Below, one piece after another: positions 36,801 to 49,782 of a stretch of 64,000 bases of DNA (the first letter of the stretch is position 1; each line of letters begins with the position of its first letter). The translations under genes were made by a program, and so were the position numbers. The notes below the pieces were generated by a model. The model was not told the DNA's origin. It did no database searches and saw only the letters and a list, made by a program, of their open reading frames with translations. Source of the DNA: Marsupella aquatica (taxonomy: Eukaryota; Marchantiophyta). Location of the stretch: contig OZ316895.1 in assembly GCA_973895155.1 (NCBI GenBank), positions 8,990,001 to 9,054,000 on the forward strand. Reading direction: 5' to 3'.

Positions 36801-38880
36801 ATAGAGTCTAGTGCAAACTTAAGGGGCTGACATCTCCATCAAAGCTAGACTTTGTAGGTCAAGGTTTCATGAAGTTTCATAGTAGGTGTGCATCATAAAG
36901 CAGTATTTTGACCTGTTGCAAGGACATCCCTACCCAATTCTAAGTTTTAAATAATTACCGCTGTTGAAGATGAAAAATGTGGCCTGATGGATCTTCAATT
37001 ATTAGGAGGCTTGCTCTTTCCCGATAAACAAATGTCATATGACATGCTCCGGACCCTTTATGCGGTGTCCAATGATTATCCCACTAGGACTCCCAAAGTC
37101 CCAATATATCAACCGTGAACTACAAAACCTTGCCAATCCCAATGTGATGCTCAACCTGTTTCTAATTGTGTTTTTAGGATAAGATGATGGAGCACCATTT
37201 GAATTTGAAAGACAGCCTAGGCTAAAACCTGCAGAAATTGATGCTTAACATCTAGATTGTATGGTCACAGTAGTTAGCGAAATGTGTTTCACAGAGGTCA
37301 TGGCCTTGCCATTTTCTCCACTATATTTTGTGCTATATGAATGGGATAGACGAGGTATTCAAAATAATAAGCTTCATGCTAATCAAGCCAAAACAACCTT
37401 TATCCAGAGTGACAAGGACTTAGGAAGAACAGTACTTGAAACTCATTGGTGCGCCATTCCCCATCCCCAAGCTTTCGTGTAGCTTTGTACTGTTCAGGTT
37501 TGACTCAGTTTTCATAATATTCTGTTTTCTGTTCTAGTTCCATCTCACGGCTGTTCACCCCATTCCATTGGGCTAGGTTTGTGTGACGACATTAACCCCC
37601 ATGTGGACAGGCATGTGGGATGCCCTCTTTGACCCTAGGATATTTAATTATTTTGGCATGTAAAAGACTGTTTAGAAGATAATCATTACAATGCACAGCA
37701 GCGCATAGCCCATGAGGTACACTAAGAGGAAAACTTCAAATACCACTTGACTGAATGAAGCGTACTGTAGAGTGTTGGAACCTCAAAATCTCAAACCTTT
37801 ATGTGACGGTGGGGTGCCCAAGAATAATAGGGCAGGTATTCACAAAGTACACACCACAACAGGCTTATTTTATTTATATTTTAAAGATATAAGGCTATGA
37901 GATTTTAGCGTTATATCTTTAAAATAACTGTGCCCAATGAGATTCAAACAACAGCCGCAGGAAAGACCAGTGGGGCAAAGAGTGTACATTACAAGAGGTG
38001 GCCATAACTTGAAAGCATTTCAATAGCTACATATTACTCCTTCATTTCAAAGGCAGTGTAGTAGTTGAAACCAATGTTCACTGCTCCTTCCCCGAGTCTA
38101 ACTGCCATGATTGCAGCCTTGGTTTGAAACCCTGAGCATACAAACTTATAACACTTTAGGGGTTAAGCTTGTCCCATCCAAGTTTCTCCAAAGCCTGAGT
38201 TTCAGGATTAATGTTTGGCAGTTCGGTACTGTAGTGGTGGGATATATCCCATCCTCCATAAATTTCTCAGAAATAGTCCACTCAGTGGGCTTCTTTTTGT
38301 TGTGCTTTGGAATCACCGTTAAAGCAGACCCTGACCCATTCCCGACGGGTCTGGGTGTGGTTGCTACTTTACCGCCAATTCCAGATTGAGGGTTGCCGAG
38401 TCTTTATGCTTAGCAAATGTTTTGCGGGTCAAATAATAATTGTTCCCTATGAGGGTTGCCAAGTCTTTATGGTTTGCCAGTCTTTTGTCAAATTAAATTG
38501 CTTTCGAGACAAAATAGACTTTGACAATGTTCCGACGTTTCAACAAGAAATTGAAGGACTCGTCTCTGCTGGCCTCGGATCGCTTCCTGGAAATTTTGGG
38601 CATTGGCGGCGACTGAAACATGGATAAAAAGCGTCGGCCATTCGACGATGAGTGATAAGCGAGTAAAGTAGAGCTGCGCAAGCAATCAATCTTCACCCTT
38701 TCAGAGTCATCATGAAGCACAAAGAGACAGATATAAGGACTCATGATCCGTTCCGTCGAACCGATCGAGTATACAATCGAGTAAATACCTGTAGAACCCG
38801 GCAACAGACAGCGCTGTTCATCTTTTTGGTATGTAGAAAGTGCGCCGACATGCGTGGAGAATTTAATAAAGTGGATCATA
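33849..38880. other. Intergenic, nothing recognised apart from one hairpin
   Basis: No gene is supported. Short open frames such as the minus-strand one at 34676-34861 look mildly protein-like but show no domain. Direct repeats of an aagggc...aaagaggta block occur at about 34620-34740. The hairpin at 37877-37926 is listed separately. Confidence 0.4.
37877..37926. repeat. Perfect 16-bp inverted repeat, 18-bp loop
   Basis: The arms tattttaaagatataa (37877-37892) and ttatatctttaaaata (37911-37926) are exact reverse complements in AT-rich DNA. It may be the remains of a small inverted-repeat element or chance in low-complexity sequence. Confidence 0.75.
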
Positions 38881-38899
38881 TGGAGGCCCACGCCCATGG

Positions 38900-39053
38900 A
38901 AGCTGGGCCTGCAATGTGGGTGAGTGAGTGCGAAAGAAGGAGCTAGCAAAGACGAAGAGAAAGCTGATGACATGGAGAATTTTCATGCGAGACGATTTCC
39001 CAAAGCCCGCCAAATAAACGGGGCTGGAAAAGAAAGAGGGAGGAAGAAACCAC

Positions 39054-39107
<54 letters not shown>

Positions 39108-40395
39108 TCAAGGACAAGTGAGGAGAAGCTGTGCGTAGCAAGCAAGCGGTGAGTCGGGCGTTTCCTTCTGATTCACTCCTTCTAGGCCTAAGGCAGCGGA
39201 CGTCGCGCGCTCAGGACCCCACCATTTCACTTTCGTCCATCACACACCCTCCCAATCCTGCAAGCTAAACTATCTGCATGCCACTTTCGTCTAACACACA
39301 CACTTCCAATCCAACAAGTTAAATTATTTGTGTACACAAGGTGTACAAATTCCACTGTCGTCCCATGCAACCGAACCGGGTGGTCTTTCTTTCTTTCTTT
39401 CTTTCTGTACTGCATTGTGCACTGCAGAAGGGGAGCAGCAGCATTTGCCCGACTCCAGGCTCTGCCTCCGCGTGCTCCACCGCCTCCACGCCGTGTGGTA
39501 CATAAAGGGCAGGCCGTCGCCATCCAGGCCACTAGTGTCTTCCCGCTTCTCTCACGGACTCCAGGCTTCTTCATCAAGCCTACTAGCTTCGAGCAGTTCA
39601 CTCTCCGCCCTTGCATGTGCTGTGGGTGGCGAATAGTTTCAACTACCGTACTCTTTTTGTCACCGCACTGCACTGAGGCTTCTTCTGAGCAACAATCCTG
39701 GTAATTTTGCTGCCTGCCTGCCATTCGGAGGTGAATGTCGACTAGTGGGTCTTTTACTTTAATTCTGGATACAGATAGGATACTGTCTTCACAGCGTGGG
39801 GCTTGACTTCGGTGCCCGCCCAGATCTGCAATTGGAGCCTTGCACACTCAGTGCTCTCTCTCTGTCTCAGCAATAAAAGCCCAAACTTAGCAGTGTCGGT
39901 GAGTGCAGTTTGCAGGTTCCGATATGAGCCCATCCTCGTTGTAATTAGCACTTTTCCTTACTCCATCTAGAAATTCGTGAAGAAGACGTACAGACGGACG
40001 GTTTTTGGAGGATTTCAGTACATATTTTGGAAAGGGTTCGATCTGGAACGTACGTGGCCGGTGAAGAGGACTGGCAGTTCGGAAAGGTTTCGATCTAGAA
40101 AGCCGCGAGCAGTGCAGTTTGTACACTTTTCATCTGATCTTCATTGTTGTCAAATCGTGCATCGGCTGTTTGATCGCCTTCGTTGAATCAGGACTACGCA
40201 GTGGAACTTCAATCCCCTACAGTAGGACCATCGCCCTCACAGCAGGCACGAGAGCGAAATAAGAAGATTTTCTCTAGAACGACTTGTAAAGATCTAAGTT
40301 GCACGGTCTGTTCGCACAGGCTCTAGCTTTGGTACCAACCGAGCTGTGTTAGAAACCTCGTTTCTAACATAAATAGTGTACACTAGCCTGATAAG
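38900..40395 (+). promoter_or_regulatory. Presumed promoter and leader of the NAC gene, with GA and TTTC microsatellites
   Basis: A long (GA)n tract at about 39057-39101 and a (TTTC)n tract at about 39386-39408 lie 1.0-1.3 kb before the NAC start. GA tracts are known binding sites of plant BBR/BPC proteins and often mark promoters, so a regulatory role is plausible but inferred. The following 900 bases are mixed, with no convincing gene, and probably hold the untranslated leader. No TATA box can be fixed with confidence. Confidence 0.4.
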
Positions 40396-41241
40396 ATGTC
40401 GTTTCAGCAAGATATAACAGGTGTGGAGTTCCTGGAGACTCCACAGTTGCCACCGGGCTTCCGCTTCCACCCAACAGACGGAGAGCTTGTCAGTTTCTAT
40501 TTGACCCAGAAAGTTCTGAACAGCAATTTCGTCTTCCAAGCCATTGGAGAGGTAGACTTCAATAAGTGTGAGCCTTGGGACCTCAGAGAAAAGGCAAAAA
40601 TGTCTGAGAGCATGTTCTACTTCTTCAGCCTGAGGGATAGGAAGTACCCTACAGGAATGCGGACGAACCGTGCTACTGAGGCAGGCTACTGGAAAGCCAC
40701 TGGCAAAGACCGTGACGTGATGAATACCACTGGGAGGCTTGTGGGAATGAAGAAGACTCTGGTGTTCTACACTGGCAGAGCTCCAAAAGGCGAGAAGACG
40801 AATTGGATAATGCACGAATACAGGCTCGAGGACGAATCAACACCTCATCAACAAGAATGGGTGGTCTGTCGCGTGTTTGAGAAAAGTGGACCAGCTAAGG
40901 CTAAGGTGATGCCGACAAACTCCAGTGAAATCACCAGCAGCTACAACGCACCTTACATTAGCAATCAGTGTCTACCGGGTCTTCAGAATTTGGAACCTCA
41001 CAGTCCGACTTCTGTAAGACCCAACTACACGTATACAGGCCTCAATCTATCAGACCCGCCACAAAGTAACTACTTCCAGGGTGCAACCATTCCAGGGCAT
41101 GAGATGATTCTGAGGCGGACCATGAGCTCTATGTCAGGACGAAGGGACAATTTGCAGTTAGGTGAAAGCTTAGACACACTCCTTTCTGGTTGGGATATGT
41201 ACCCTCTCGAGTGGCCCGGGGATGGTGGCACCGGACACTAA
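40396..41241 (+). CDS. NAC-domain transcription factor (NAM/CUC/NAC1-like), intronless
   Basis: A DNA-binding plant transcription factor, 281 residues in one exon. All five NAC subdomains (PF02365) are present: [19 protein letters not shown] (18-36), the [11 protein letters not shown] block (53-63), [20 protein letters not shown] with [11 protein letters not shown] (75-108), [20 protein letters not shown] (118-137) and the HEYRL to WVVCRVF block (140-161). Position 29 is Gly where nearly all family members have Glu (DEEL), a small oddity in the dimer-forming part of the domain. The C-terminal 120 residues are Ser/Pro/Asn-rich, as expected of an activation region, and end [12 protein letters not shown] plus a Gly-rich tip. 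Family genes usually carry introns within the NAC domain; here there are none. No miR164-like site was recognised. The start is the first ATG of the frame. Confidence 0.95.
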   Translation: MSFQQDITGVEFLETPQLPPGFRFHPTDGELVSFYLTQKVLNSNFVFQAIGEVDFNKCEPWDLREKAKMSESMFYFFSLRDRKYPTGMRTNRATEAGYWKATGKDRDVMNTTGRLVGMKKTLVFYTGRAPKGEKTNWIMHEYRLEDESTPHQQEWVVCRVFEKSGPAKAKVMPTNSSEITSSYNAPYISNQCLPGLQNLEPHSPTSVRPNYTYTGLNLSDPPQSNYFQGATIPGHEMILRRTMSSMSGRRDNLQLGESLDTLLSGWDMYPLEWPGDGGTGH

Positions 41242-41900
41242 TCCAATCCTCCACGCAACAAAAAGCTAGCACACTCACAGTCTCTCGTGCACTATGCCAG
41301 GTCGACCTGGCAGGATGTTCATACCCGCCGCACAAGATGTATACAACAAGCCAACAGTCAGTGCTTCTTGAATGTCAAGAACACTAAGAGCTGATTGCGA
41401 TCGAGCGGAGCTACTTCAGATATGGTCTTGCAAATTGTACATTCAGGAGTCAGTCAGAGCTGTGGACGGTAACTCTTGTGAGCACAACAACATCAGGGGC
41501 TTCCAATCCGATAGTGCGTGGAGGAGATCATCACAGCATTCAACGACATCGCATGCAGCATTTATTGGGGTCAGCAAGTTCAAGAGAGACGGCACAACGG
41601 GGCTCTGCAGTAGTCTCTACGTCTTGTCCTGTCAAACGTCGTGTATATTGTATATAGCACGAATCAGTTACGCACCCCATTGCCCTACTCCCTGATTGCC
41701 AGGGCTAGATTTTCTGATCTTCTGACAGAGGGTTTCCTCTTGGGACCAGTTTACAGGGGAATATACAATTGAAAACAAAAAAACTCCTACCATCTCTTGG
41801 TTTTGGTTCATGTTTCTGATGTCCAGTATTACTGTAGATAGTCCTATGGCTGTAATACTGATGTACATAGACTCAATTAAAGAGAAACCAACCTGTAGTT
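41242..41900 (+). other. Presumed 3' untranslated region of the NAC gene
   Basis: No gene is seen. A caattaaagagaaacc stretch near 41875 could serve as a plant poly(A) signal region. The extent is a guess. Confidence 0.3.
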
Positions 41901-44900
41901 AATTTGGTTTCAACATACACATACCAGAATCCTTGGACAGCTTATGTGCCGGCAGGTAGAGCTTTGATCGACATGTGGATGTCGCATAATGTGTGATTGT
42001 ACACAGCTTCTCGTGTGCTTCTCGTGTACAGTTGTTGGCAACGCACATCGATACAATCCTAGGAGCTACAGTAGTAGCCATCGGCACACATTCTGCTCTA
42101 GGCCATTCGACCACTGAAACCTGGATGCCTCCAGAGAGGAAGCTGGGTGACTCTTGATCATTTTATTCATGTATTCATTGAGGTTGTTTAATTTCTTGAG
42201 TAAAGCTGTTGTCAGGTTCCAACCGAAGATGCAATGCTTATGTTCGTGTGGCATGTGACTTGGTTTTATGTTCTCAATGTGAGGCATGCTTCTCTAGTAC
42301 CATGTGAATGGTAGAGGCCTCCCACAAGGGAATTGGATCTCCTAAATGAAGACCCAGGCTTGCCGTTATCCTCGTTTTCCATAACAGTCTCTCCATGAAT
42401 CACACTGAGCGCAACTCATGCACGAAGAAACAACTTCCGTTCTGCACTCTTCTACAAGTTACTCTGAGGGTTCTTCGTTTGGGAGGTCTCTAAATACGGG
42501 AGGGCTTTGACAACTCTTTGAGCAATGACCAAAAAATTTACGAAGTATTTTAGTTTCAAGTCAAAACGTACAGTGAATGACTCTTCTAGCCTGTCAAGTG
42601 CGAGAGTAGGTTCTGTCCTGCCAGTTTTTCTGGTGAAGTACTTCCAGTTACCAAACAACACATTCAGGCAGCGCTTTAAGTGTTGAAAATTTGCTTGCAA
42701 ATTAGAATTCTAGCTTAAAAGTCGAAACCACATAGTCACAGTTGTTGGGTTGTGGTCCCGACAGCCATAGGGGACACTTTGACTAAAATTTTATGTACAC
42801 CAGCCTGGATGCCTGAGCTTTTGATAAGGAAGGTAGACCCTTCCCCACCTGTTGCCTCACTCAGAAACTTGCTGTCACCCAGAATCAAGGTCTATGGGCT
42901 ACACTGACTCTGGATCATAGGCGACTCTGGATCATAGGCTCCAGAGAGTAGTTTCATCGCTGGAAATGACAGTCTCCACAGTGTAACTTTTCATCGTGAA
43001 GTACTAGTGAAATGCTTAAGATTACCGAGAGGGGGTATTTAGGCTCTAATTTTATTTGTATGTTTAAAGTTTCCCAGCAGCACCATACACGGCGATATAC
43101 ATATTTTAAGGTGGATGGCAGGATATCACTGGCCCGCGGAACACATAATTATGAGTATGCATGGGTTTACTAATTAAACCATGATTGTACGGGTGGTCAG
43201 TGATGTAATAATATGGTCAAAGCTAATCACTGGTAATGATGAGGTGCTTAACATGGTCAAAGCTAATATTAGGGCCGTAGTTTAGGAGCAGATTAACTGT
43301 CAAGTTCTTGGAACTTGACTGTGCACTCAAAATATAACTCGCGCAAACAGCTTTGACATATGATAATTTCCCGACAGTGTTTGTCCAAAATGCATTCTCG
43401 TAGTTGATTGCATTTTGGGATTGGGAACGGGATGGGAGGCTAGACATAGCTTTGTGCCGTGGTAGAGTCAGGTATTATGTTTCAGTCTTCAACGTTACTT
43501 AGTATATCCTCTTGATTCTGAAGTACCTCCGTCACATGACTTGAATGTAAGTGGTATTCACCTCATACGAGTTGTGTACAAACTCAGAGAAGGCCACGCT
43601 CAAGATACACAACAACAAAATTAAAGATTAAACCTGCATTTTTGTTGCTACAATATTTGCCTGAATACATGGCCCTGGCTAATTAAGGCCGTTTATTGAA
43701 AAAAAAAGTGGGCCCAGCCTGGGGCACTGTATTCAGATCGTGTAGCTTGGTCCTGGAATTTGAATAGATTGAAGGCAGTATTCTCTCAAAGAATACATCA
43801 TGGCTAAACGTAGAACACCAAGGATAGTGCTTTCATTAATCTATTCAACTACAGTAGGTCTTTCTCATCCAAACCCGGATCAAAGAAGGAGACTGATTCA
43901 CACTTAGTCGTTTTTAAGCCACAATGACCTTGGGACTCTAACACAAAGGACAATGCCTTGGGATTCTAACACAAAGAGCCTTGACATGCTACAGGACATC
44001 TACTTTGGAATGTTCTGAACACCAGGGCAATGACTATTGTTTGGGGAACCGCTGTAATCAAATTAAAGGGGAGCCTCAATAGAAGACATTGGAAACCTAT
44101 GTACATTTATTTACACAAACTATTACATATGGTTTCCGCTAAGAATGTTTTAATATTTGCAAAGATTTCTAAAATTCCACAAAGTAGCAATGCATGAACA
44201 TATGCATGTCGTCATCAAACCAAGCTGCTTTGCATGTTGACGTAACTGTAGCAATTGAAAGATTATATCTTGCTCACCAATCAACACAGGTGATGAATTT
44301 ACTACTGAGGTATATAATTGGATTAAATGCATCATCCAGATTGCAGGTAGAAAACAAGAATGGAGCAGCCATTTGAGTAGTGTCAAGAAAACCGAGAATA
44401 TTTGTAAACCACAACTGCCCTTCAAAAACTACGGGGTACTTGTAACATTAAAAGGAGATTTTTCCTGAAATTATGGAGCAAACTAGCATGCTAGAGGAGA
44501 ACAATGATTGAAATGTGGAAAAAGGGGGAGGTCTTGGACACTTCCCCTTATATAGGGCAAGTTGTGGTTTAAGAAGAAAGTCAAGCCAGATCAATCTTCA
44601 GCTCAAGTGTATAGTCAGCCTTTCTGTATTGGCAAAAATTTGCCAAATCTTGCCTTGGGATTAAGTAGGGCTACCTTAACAAAAGTTTTTATTTTATCTT
44701 GAAGAATTTGCCAAATACTGAAGTGACAGAAGTGTCTAGTCAGGAGCATCCTGAGGGTGATTGTGCAGGCTCACCAGACCCTCCCAAACCACTGTTGTTC
44801 TCTGTTATGATTCACAGTGTTCTAACTTCCTATTCACACTAACTAAGATGTAATCCGCCAAATTGTAGAATCAGATGCACAATCAGGAGGTTGAAACAGG

Positions 44901-47302
44901 CATATTTGCTCACTTGTTGGTAGTGACAGATACATGATTGCACAATTTTGCCATCCAAATTTTCATCATGTGTTATTCAACTCCTAGGCATAAGTGAAAA
45001 GGAATTTCAGGAGCAAAGCGGGAAAAGTATTGAGTGCTGCCAAGAACTCACCAAAAGAATCATGGCCAGGCTTAGCTGTGAACTGTACCTCAGCTTTTCA
45101 ATTGTGTGGAAAAAGACTAGCAACCGACATCCCATCCTATCCTATCCTATGTCTAACTCAATCAGGTAGACCAAAAATGTCATATTAGGGCTGACACACA
45201 TTATGAGTTATGTCAGTTGTCCGTTTTTAAATCAATTTGCAGCATGTGAATTTCCTATATTACTGAACCCTCAGGCACACAAAACAAACCATGTCACACC
45301 TCAACTTCATTTTGCAATTCTCAGTTATTCAAGCTTTATAGAGTATATCATAAGAGGGGGAGATAATTATGCCATAAGCTACCAGAATTGGTTAGTTTAG
45401 TGTAGCCCTAACCCTAAACTGCTATGAACGTAATTATGAGGTGGTGATAGTCTGCCTACCAGGCTTGAGAGGTTCACTTTGGCCGAAGTGACATGTCATG
45501 TACAACAAAATAAGGGCCCACTTATAAGGATGTGGCCGGATACTTCCAAAGAGTGGAAAAACAAATAGGAACTGTTTTATTCATAGGCTGCCTTTCAAGA
45601 ACAGTAGGCCTGTTTTATTGCAGGGAAATTATTTTCTTAAAGTTTTTAAGGGTTGCAAAATAAGAAATGGGCGGATCTATACAAAGAAAGGGTGAGACAA
45701 ACCAAAAATTTGCATATAAGATAAGGGGTAAACTCTGAAACGCTGCACATGCTGCTGTATGGCCCTGCATAGACTGACCACCTTAAGGCTAAAGGCGAGG
45801 CTACAGGCCAGATTCCTAAGTACAAAGTGGGGTTAAAGCCTGTCCTAAAGTGAACAATAGTGGCGCTAGGGGGTTTCACCTCAGTCTAGGGGGAATAACA
45901 CACCTAGCCACCTTAAGCTAACGAGCATTGTCTGATGCTTTTTAGACATCATTTGATTTATCTAAATCCCTTTAATACAGAATTCTCTCAATATCTGCAG
46001 TTACCACAAGTTCTCTTCTAACATGAACTAAAGGGCCTAGGGACATTCCTCTTGCCACTTTCTTGAATAAGCGTCATTTCATGGCGTTCCCCTCCTCGCT
46101 TTAAAATTTTTCTTAAATTAATTGCCAGCCAAGCTTCCCAACTCAGATGGCGATTTACTGCCGGAAAAGTCGACAAAAATGACCAACTTTACCCAGACAA
46201 GCAAACAGTTCAGACATATATGCTACACAGGGCCTCAAAACAATCAATAGAGTCCAAGTTCACACAACCAATCGGGTCCAAACGCTACAAACCACCAGAA
46301 CACGCATGCGCAAAAACCTTCAAACTTCAATATCGCTTGACATTTTCATGCTGATAAGCAAACTACGACACATAGATGACCAAATCTTAGCCAAGAACAA
46401 TAGATGTAGAGAGTTCATGTGCCCTTTGTGGAGAATTAAGCCCAGCCCTGCTACTCAAACGCTGTGGAAAGGAAATTCCATCGCTATTGGTCCCACTTTA
46501 CATCCGTTCAAGCGCTATGCCACGCCCTCAAGTTGCAACATACACCGAGAAATGTAGAGATGAGTCGGCAAAGTCACACAACAGCAGAACTAAAAGCTTG
46601 CCACTTCAGGTGCTGAGTACTCATTTCAGGCGAAAGAGTTGCTCTCTAAAATCCTCCAGAGATATTGAATTGAGTGCAAAATAAAGCCCACTGCCCAAAA
46701 GATGTATGCTCTTTCACGCAGTCACGAGCACGTAGGTTCTTCTTTATTACAAATCCTAAGCAGCTGAGAATCGAAAGACAACATTAAAATCTTGAAGTAC
46801 AGAGCGACTACCTGTATTTTACATGCTTTACGATTTCCCCAGGAGACCCAAGCCTACAGCTACCTCTCCATATTTTACACTCGTGAGGTTAACTGAGGCT
46901 TTTAGCCAAGAGCAAGTAACACTGAAACTAAGCTTCAAAGTTATGAATGAATCGTTGTTGCTACTTCTCACAAAAGAGTGAACGTATTAAATCTTCTACT
47001 TGGAGAGGGAGAGAATCATTACCCCTCCGACCCAGGAAACATACATCAAATAATGGTTTACCTGGAAACAATCTATCTTCAGGGCATCATTGATCGTTGC
47101 ACAAAGTCTCTTATATATGTCCCTCAATGATTCATGTAAGGGACACGACACCAGGCCATCAAACCTTGACGAAAATGCCAGCCGAGATCGAAATGCTAAC
47201 GAATGTCCTCCAGCAATATGATGAGCTGAAAAAATGGTATAACCAGTTCTCGGCTTCACTCCAAGCTGGAGACGAGCTCAAATGAGATCAACTCTGATTT
47301 AC
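41901..47302. other. Intergenic, only small local duplications
   Basis: No gene is recognised. Small direct duplications are visible: gactctggatcataggc twice at about 42906-42940, atggtcaaagctaat twice at about 43212-43267, and ccttgggaytctaacacaaa twice at about 43928-43975. A tatcc pentamer repeats at about 45133-45150. The right end may include the 3' region of the DUF1223 gene. Confidence 0.4.
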
Positions 47303-49782
47303 CTACTTGACTTCTTCAGGCAGGTCTATTTGCTGCGCACCAAACACTTCTAAGGATATAGGATTCTGAAGAAAAACGACCACTCCGCACTTAGATCTTA
47401 CAAATCCTTCCCAGAGTTGCAAAATAACTTCTCCCTTGGTGACCTTTTTAGCGGGAAGGTCCTGAATGGTACATGCCCTCTCCAGGCCCGTGACCACAAA
47501 ATCGTTGGTGAGAATCCTACCCCTGTTTTCCCCCTTGCTACAGTCCGTGACCAGTCCATTCTCATAAATGGCAACCATGACGTCCAGCTTGTAGCCCTCA
47601 ACCTTGGATTTCAAGCTGATATTCAGAGAAACTTTCAACTCGTCTGGCGAAAGCTGGTTAAAGGTAGCCTGCATAGATTCAAACAGAAAAATGCGAAAAT
47701 AAGTTGACATCAATTGAACGACATCAAATCCATTGTAAGGGCGCCTACATCTTTGTTTAACAAAGTCTTTAAAATACTAAATTCTCAGAAGAAAAGAAGC
47801 TTTTACTGGGCAGCAGAGCACCATTCTCACTGACTGATAACCATAATGGTTACGAGGCCCCTGGCTCGCAGAGGTTATAGTAATGCTCAACGTCTAACTA
47901 GTAGGGATAATGGTTTTCTATCACAGACGAAATGCCTTGAACCAATCCTAGACGAGTTGTTATTCAGTTTCCGAGTAAGCCATATGTTGTTCAGCTTGCT
48001 GGATGCAGGACGGCGGTCAGTGTCTCCCTCCCACTGAGATAGAAAACAGTCGTACAAATAGGCTTTAGACTGGGTCTCGGAGGGCCGTAGCGCAGAGCAA
48101 GGGAATTTATTGTGGGGGAGCATGTAAGAGATAACCTCAACCTGAAATGTCAGCAAGTTTTGAAAGTACGAACTTGTCTGTGATGTTCTGGTGAAATTTG
48201 CAGGCTTTTGCCTGAAAAGTAGCTTCCAAGGAAAAACCAATGGAACATCAGAGAGAACGAGAACTTGTACTGAGTGTCCGTGGTGACCCAAGTGACAGGG
48301 GGTGGAGCTCCGAAGTCAACAAGAGTGACTGACGAGGCTGAATTATCTCTTAGTCTCTCGCTCCATCGCACTGGAATTATGTTTCCCCCGACAAACTTCC
48401 CGGTAATCTCTAGATCGCTTAAAGGGATTGAAGGCCGAGAGGGATTGGCCAGAAAAGAAGTAAAGATCCTCCAGTTCTGTATTGGCATAGTTCTATGGAG
48501 TCGCACCTGCTAGAGAGATTTGCGGAACGGGAAGGTTCAGGGATTAAAATTTATGTGGTTTCTCACGTAGCATTAGCGGAATACCTCTCTCATCCAAGAG
48601 AGAAAGACTCTACCCATTAAGTCCATTGTCACCCTCCGACCTGGATACACTGGCGACCCTAAAGAAAACTCTGCAGGAAAATGAATTCAAATTATAAAAT
48701 TTCTCCTAAAACAGCGGAAAAAGGGGTGAAAGGGAAGCGAGCAGCATACATGAATGTCTGGAGCAGGGAATCGAGGGGCCTCTTGAAGCAAGCCCATTAT
48801 CGAGCTCGGATTCGATCCGATGCAATGGCTGCGGCCTTGGACTACAGCCTCCGGGGTGTAAATGCTATCCTGTTGCAAAACTTGCCCATAAGCCCGTTGT
48901 CTTAGAGTCCACGTTGGGCTAGCGAAGGGATCTTTCCACCCCAAATAGTCCCAGTACTCCACATGGTATGCCAGGACTATCACAGGCACTGCAAGCTCCG
49001 CTGCGTCGTCTCCCTGGCCCTGGACAGTTGATGCGACGGTGAAGAGTGAGATTTATCCAGTCATTTCATCCATCTATTCGCCCTTTGATTGATCTATCTA
49101 GGCACGCCACACTTCAAATCTCCCCCATGCCATATACAAAGTAACAGACCCGCAGTATGTACTTTCGTCACTAGAGATCTCGAGATTAGCTTAGAGAGAG
49201 TGAAGCAAACAGAGAAGAGTGAAGCAAACAGACATACTACGAAAATTTAGTTGTATGCATTTAAAGTATCCACCCAGAGCGAACGAATCAATCGATTAGA
49301 ACTACGAAGGGATCGAAGTGGTCATGGGACCAGTACAGTACAAAACCCGACAAAAGCAAAGTCACAACCCAGAGAGGGTGGGCAGTGAGATCAAGAGATT
49401 ACCCATCGAGAAGATTTAATTCTCTAATCTTGACAAGTGAGGGAGAGAGAGACATAAAGGGAGAGGGAGAGAGAAAAAGAGAGAGAGAGATGATAATTAC
49501 CCGGCCCACCCTGGACATAAACGCATCTGCAGGAGGGCAAGAGCTGCAGCCTTGCGATGTGAAAAGCTCTATTAGAACAGGGCTCTGATTACCACCCTTG
49601 ACGGCCTTGGGTCCTGACATTGCTGTCTTTTTCGCATCCTTGCCGTTTACATCCCCTGCTGCGCCTCCAGTTTGTAGGGCCTCCGGGCCCAGATCTTCAG
49701 AACTATTGTTGGTGACTTTGCTCGAATTGTCATCCCCCCTCCTCCTTGCCAAGCCACAGAATAATCCCCTTAGAGAACACAT
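47303..49782 (-). CDS. DUF1223 family protein with thioredoxin-like CxxC, 3 exons
   Basis: Exons on the minus strand are 49782-49501, 49019-48750 and 47668-47303, joined in phase 0 at GT-AG sites (305 residues). The family (PF06764) has a thioredoxin-like fold; its reaction is not established. The signature [17 protein letters not shown] puts the cysteines at 79 and 82. It is followed by [20 protein letters not shown] (about 107-126), the YTPEAVVQG block (about 148-156) and a C-terminal beta-rich part with [15 protein letters not shown], ending LPEEVK. The first 65 residues are Gly/Asn/Lys-rich and poorly structured. They begin [11 protein letters not shown] without a clear signal peptide, so membrane attachment through the N-terminal cysteines is possible but unproven. 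The 1.1-kb second intron holds no conserved frame. The acceptor of exon 2 could lie a few bases off. Confidence 0.88.
49434..49492 (-). repeat. GA/CT-rich microsatellite just inside intron 1 of the DUF1223 gene
   Basis: Imperfect gagaga runs on the plus strand (ctctct on the gene strand) begin a few bases after the intron 1 donor. The tract is part of the intron and also explains spurious open frames across it. Confidence 0.8.

Noticed and set aside
39227-39847. 206-aa minus-strand frame opposite the NAC leader
   Set aside because: Cys/Arg/Gly-rich without a domain, and it crosses a TTTC microsatellite. It is most likely a chance frame.
40294-40815. 173-aa minus-strand frame
   Set aside because: It is the antisense shadow of the NAC domain.
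48150-48506. 118-aa minus-strand frame inside the DUF1223 gene
   Set aside because: Exons 2 and 3 join in phase without it and match the family continuously, so it lies in intron 2.
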